DNA of 64,000 nucleotides from assembly GCA_902763365.1 (NCBI GenBank), contig CACWRT010000003.1, forward strand, positions 1-64,000, given 5' to 3'. This stretch comes from an uncultured Ruminococcus sp. (GTDB taxonomy: Bacteria; Bacillota; Clostridia; Oscillospirales; Acutalibacteraceae). The notes beneath the pieces were generated by a model. That model did no database searches. It saw nothing but the letters and a program-made list of their open reading frames with translations, and had not been told where the DNA came from. Position 1 is the first letter of the stretch. Each line of letters begins with the position of its first letter. The position numbers and the translations under genes were made by a program. This document shows positions 63,799-64,000 of this stretch, piece by piece.

Positions 63799-63824
63799 TA
63801 TCATTTTACCGTCAGAAGAAAAAG

Positions 63825-64000
63825 CTATACGTTTTCTGCTGTGTCAGGCTTATATTCAAGCAGTTCTCCGGGCTGAACATTCAGTAATTTGCAAAGTGTT
63901 TCAATATTTTCCCAAGATAACGGCTTCCATTTTCTCAGCTTTTGTACCGTTGACTCGCTCAATATTTTATCTGTCCTGATACGATATGTTGTGTATCCTT
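63825..64000 (-). CDS. XRE/Cro-CI-type transcriptional regulator, C-terminal part (cut by window edge)
   Basis: 58 codons are visible, ending at 63825; the N-terminus lies past 64000. LSESTVQKLRKWKPLSWENI is the recognition-helix region, and ETLCKLLNVQPGELLEYKPD is the usual end of small HTH_26-type (YozG-like) regulators. Such regulators are frequent in conjugative elements and prophages. No neighbour is visible to confirm this. Confidence 0.8.
   Translation of the reverse strand, partial: GYTTYRIRTDKILSESTVQKLRKWKPLSWENIETLCKLLNVQPGELLEYKPDTAENV

Noticed and set aside
1..64000. CRISPR arrays, complete insertion sequences, rRNA genes
   Set aside because: No regularly spaced direct repeats, no transposase or integrase frame, and no rRNA segment was seen on either strand.

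Overview
This window looks like a chromosomal segment of a low-GC, spore-forming Clostridia, most likely a Ruminococcus-like member of the Oscillospiraceae. The evidence is a SpoVAD homologue, ClpE, GdpP, RNase J, CvpA, a FeoAB fusion, strong purine-rich Shine-Dalgarno sites with frequent TTG and GTG starts, and Ser-rich lipoproteins. The species cannot be fixed from sequence reading alone. Most genes lie on the minus strand in head-to-tail operons. The plus strand carries the dehydrogenase at the left edge, a phosphoribosyltransferase, the iron/NAD block (12.4-17.4 kb), four tRNAs and one DHHW lipoprotein.

Layout. 0.4-1.5 kb: an LDH-fold dehydrogenase with a malate-type specificity residue. 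1.7-5.2 kb: a surface-protein operon (degenerate SGNH-like protein, Ser-rich lipoprotein, HprK-like kinase) followed by an orphan spoVAD. 5.6-6.2 kb: a PRTase with an altered PRPP loop. 6.3-10 kb: a membrane-fusion protein, a MacB-type permease, a GME-fold protein and an anchored cohesin-like protein, with no ABC ATPase. 10.3-11.7 kb: a DHHW lipoprotein with a paralogue at 60.3 kb. 11.9-12.5 kb: nested repeats, then tRNA-Pro. 12.5-15.4 kb: FeoAB, a Cys-rich FeoB partner and an anchored HMA protein. 15.5-17.4 kb: the pncA-pncB NAD salvage operon. 17.4-27.4 kb: an asparagine-synthetase-like protein lacking Cys2, clpE, cvpA, plsY, der, rpmF, DUF177, a P-loop protein and pgi.

27.6-36.3 kb: a nearly complete arginine pathway transcribed argG-argH-hyp-argC-argJ-argB-argD-argF behind a promoter with a perfect ARG-box-like palindrome. 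argJ closes the acetyl cycle. 36.2-37.6 kb: a repeat-rich spacer with tRNA-Thr and tRNA-Tyr. 37.6-45.2 kb: a zinc-ribbon membrane protein, proC, a modular SH3/BIG2/GH24 lysozyme, and a conserved-looking cluster of DUF5685, a TPR protein and a J-domain protein, both with Cys-rich tails, plus a membrane protein. 45.3-58.1 kb: housekeeping core (uvrA, then rnj-gdpP-rplI-dnaB-tilS-hpt-ftsH). 58.7-62.6 kb: a cysteine-desulfurase-like enzyme beside a DUF3343 Se/S-carrier gene with a disrupted start, the second DHHW lipoprotein and an L,D-transpeptidase. 62.8-64 kb: tRNA-Trp, stacked hairpins, about 700 bp of noncoding but hairpin-rich DNA closed by a plus-strand terminator, and the C-terminal part of an XRE regulator cut by the window edge.

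The points that most deserve follow-up are the noncoding structured block after tRNA-Trp, the DUF5685/J-domain/Cys-tail cluster, a repeat family found upstream of two tRNA loci, the desulfurase plus Se/S-carrier pair, and several enzymes with substituted catalytic residues (dehydrogenase, PRTase, asparagine-synthetase-like and SGNH-like proteins). All family names come from motif recognition by eye; no database search was run.
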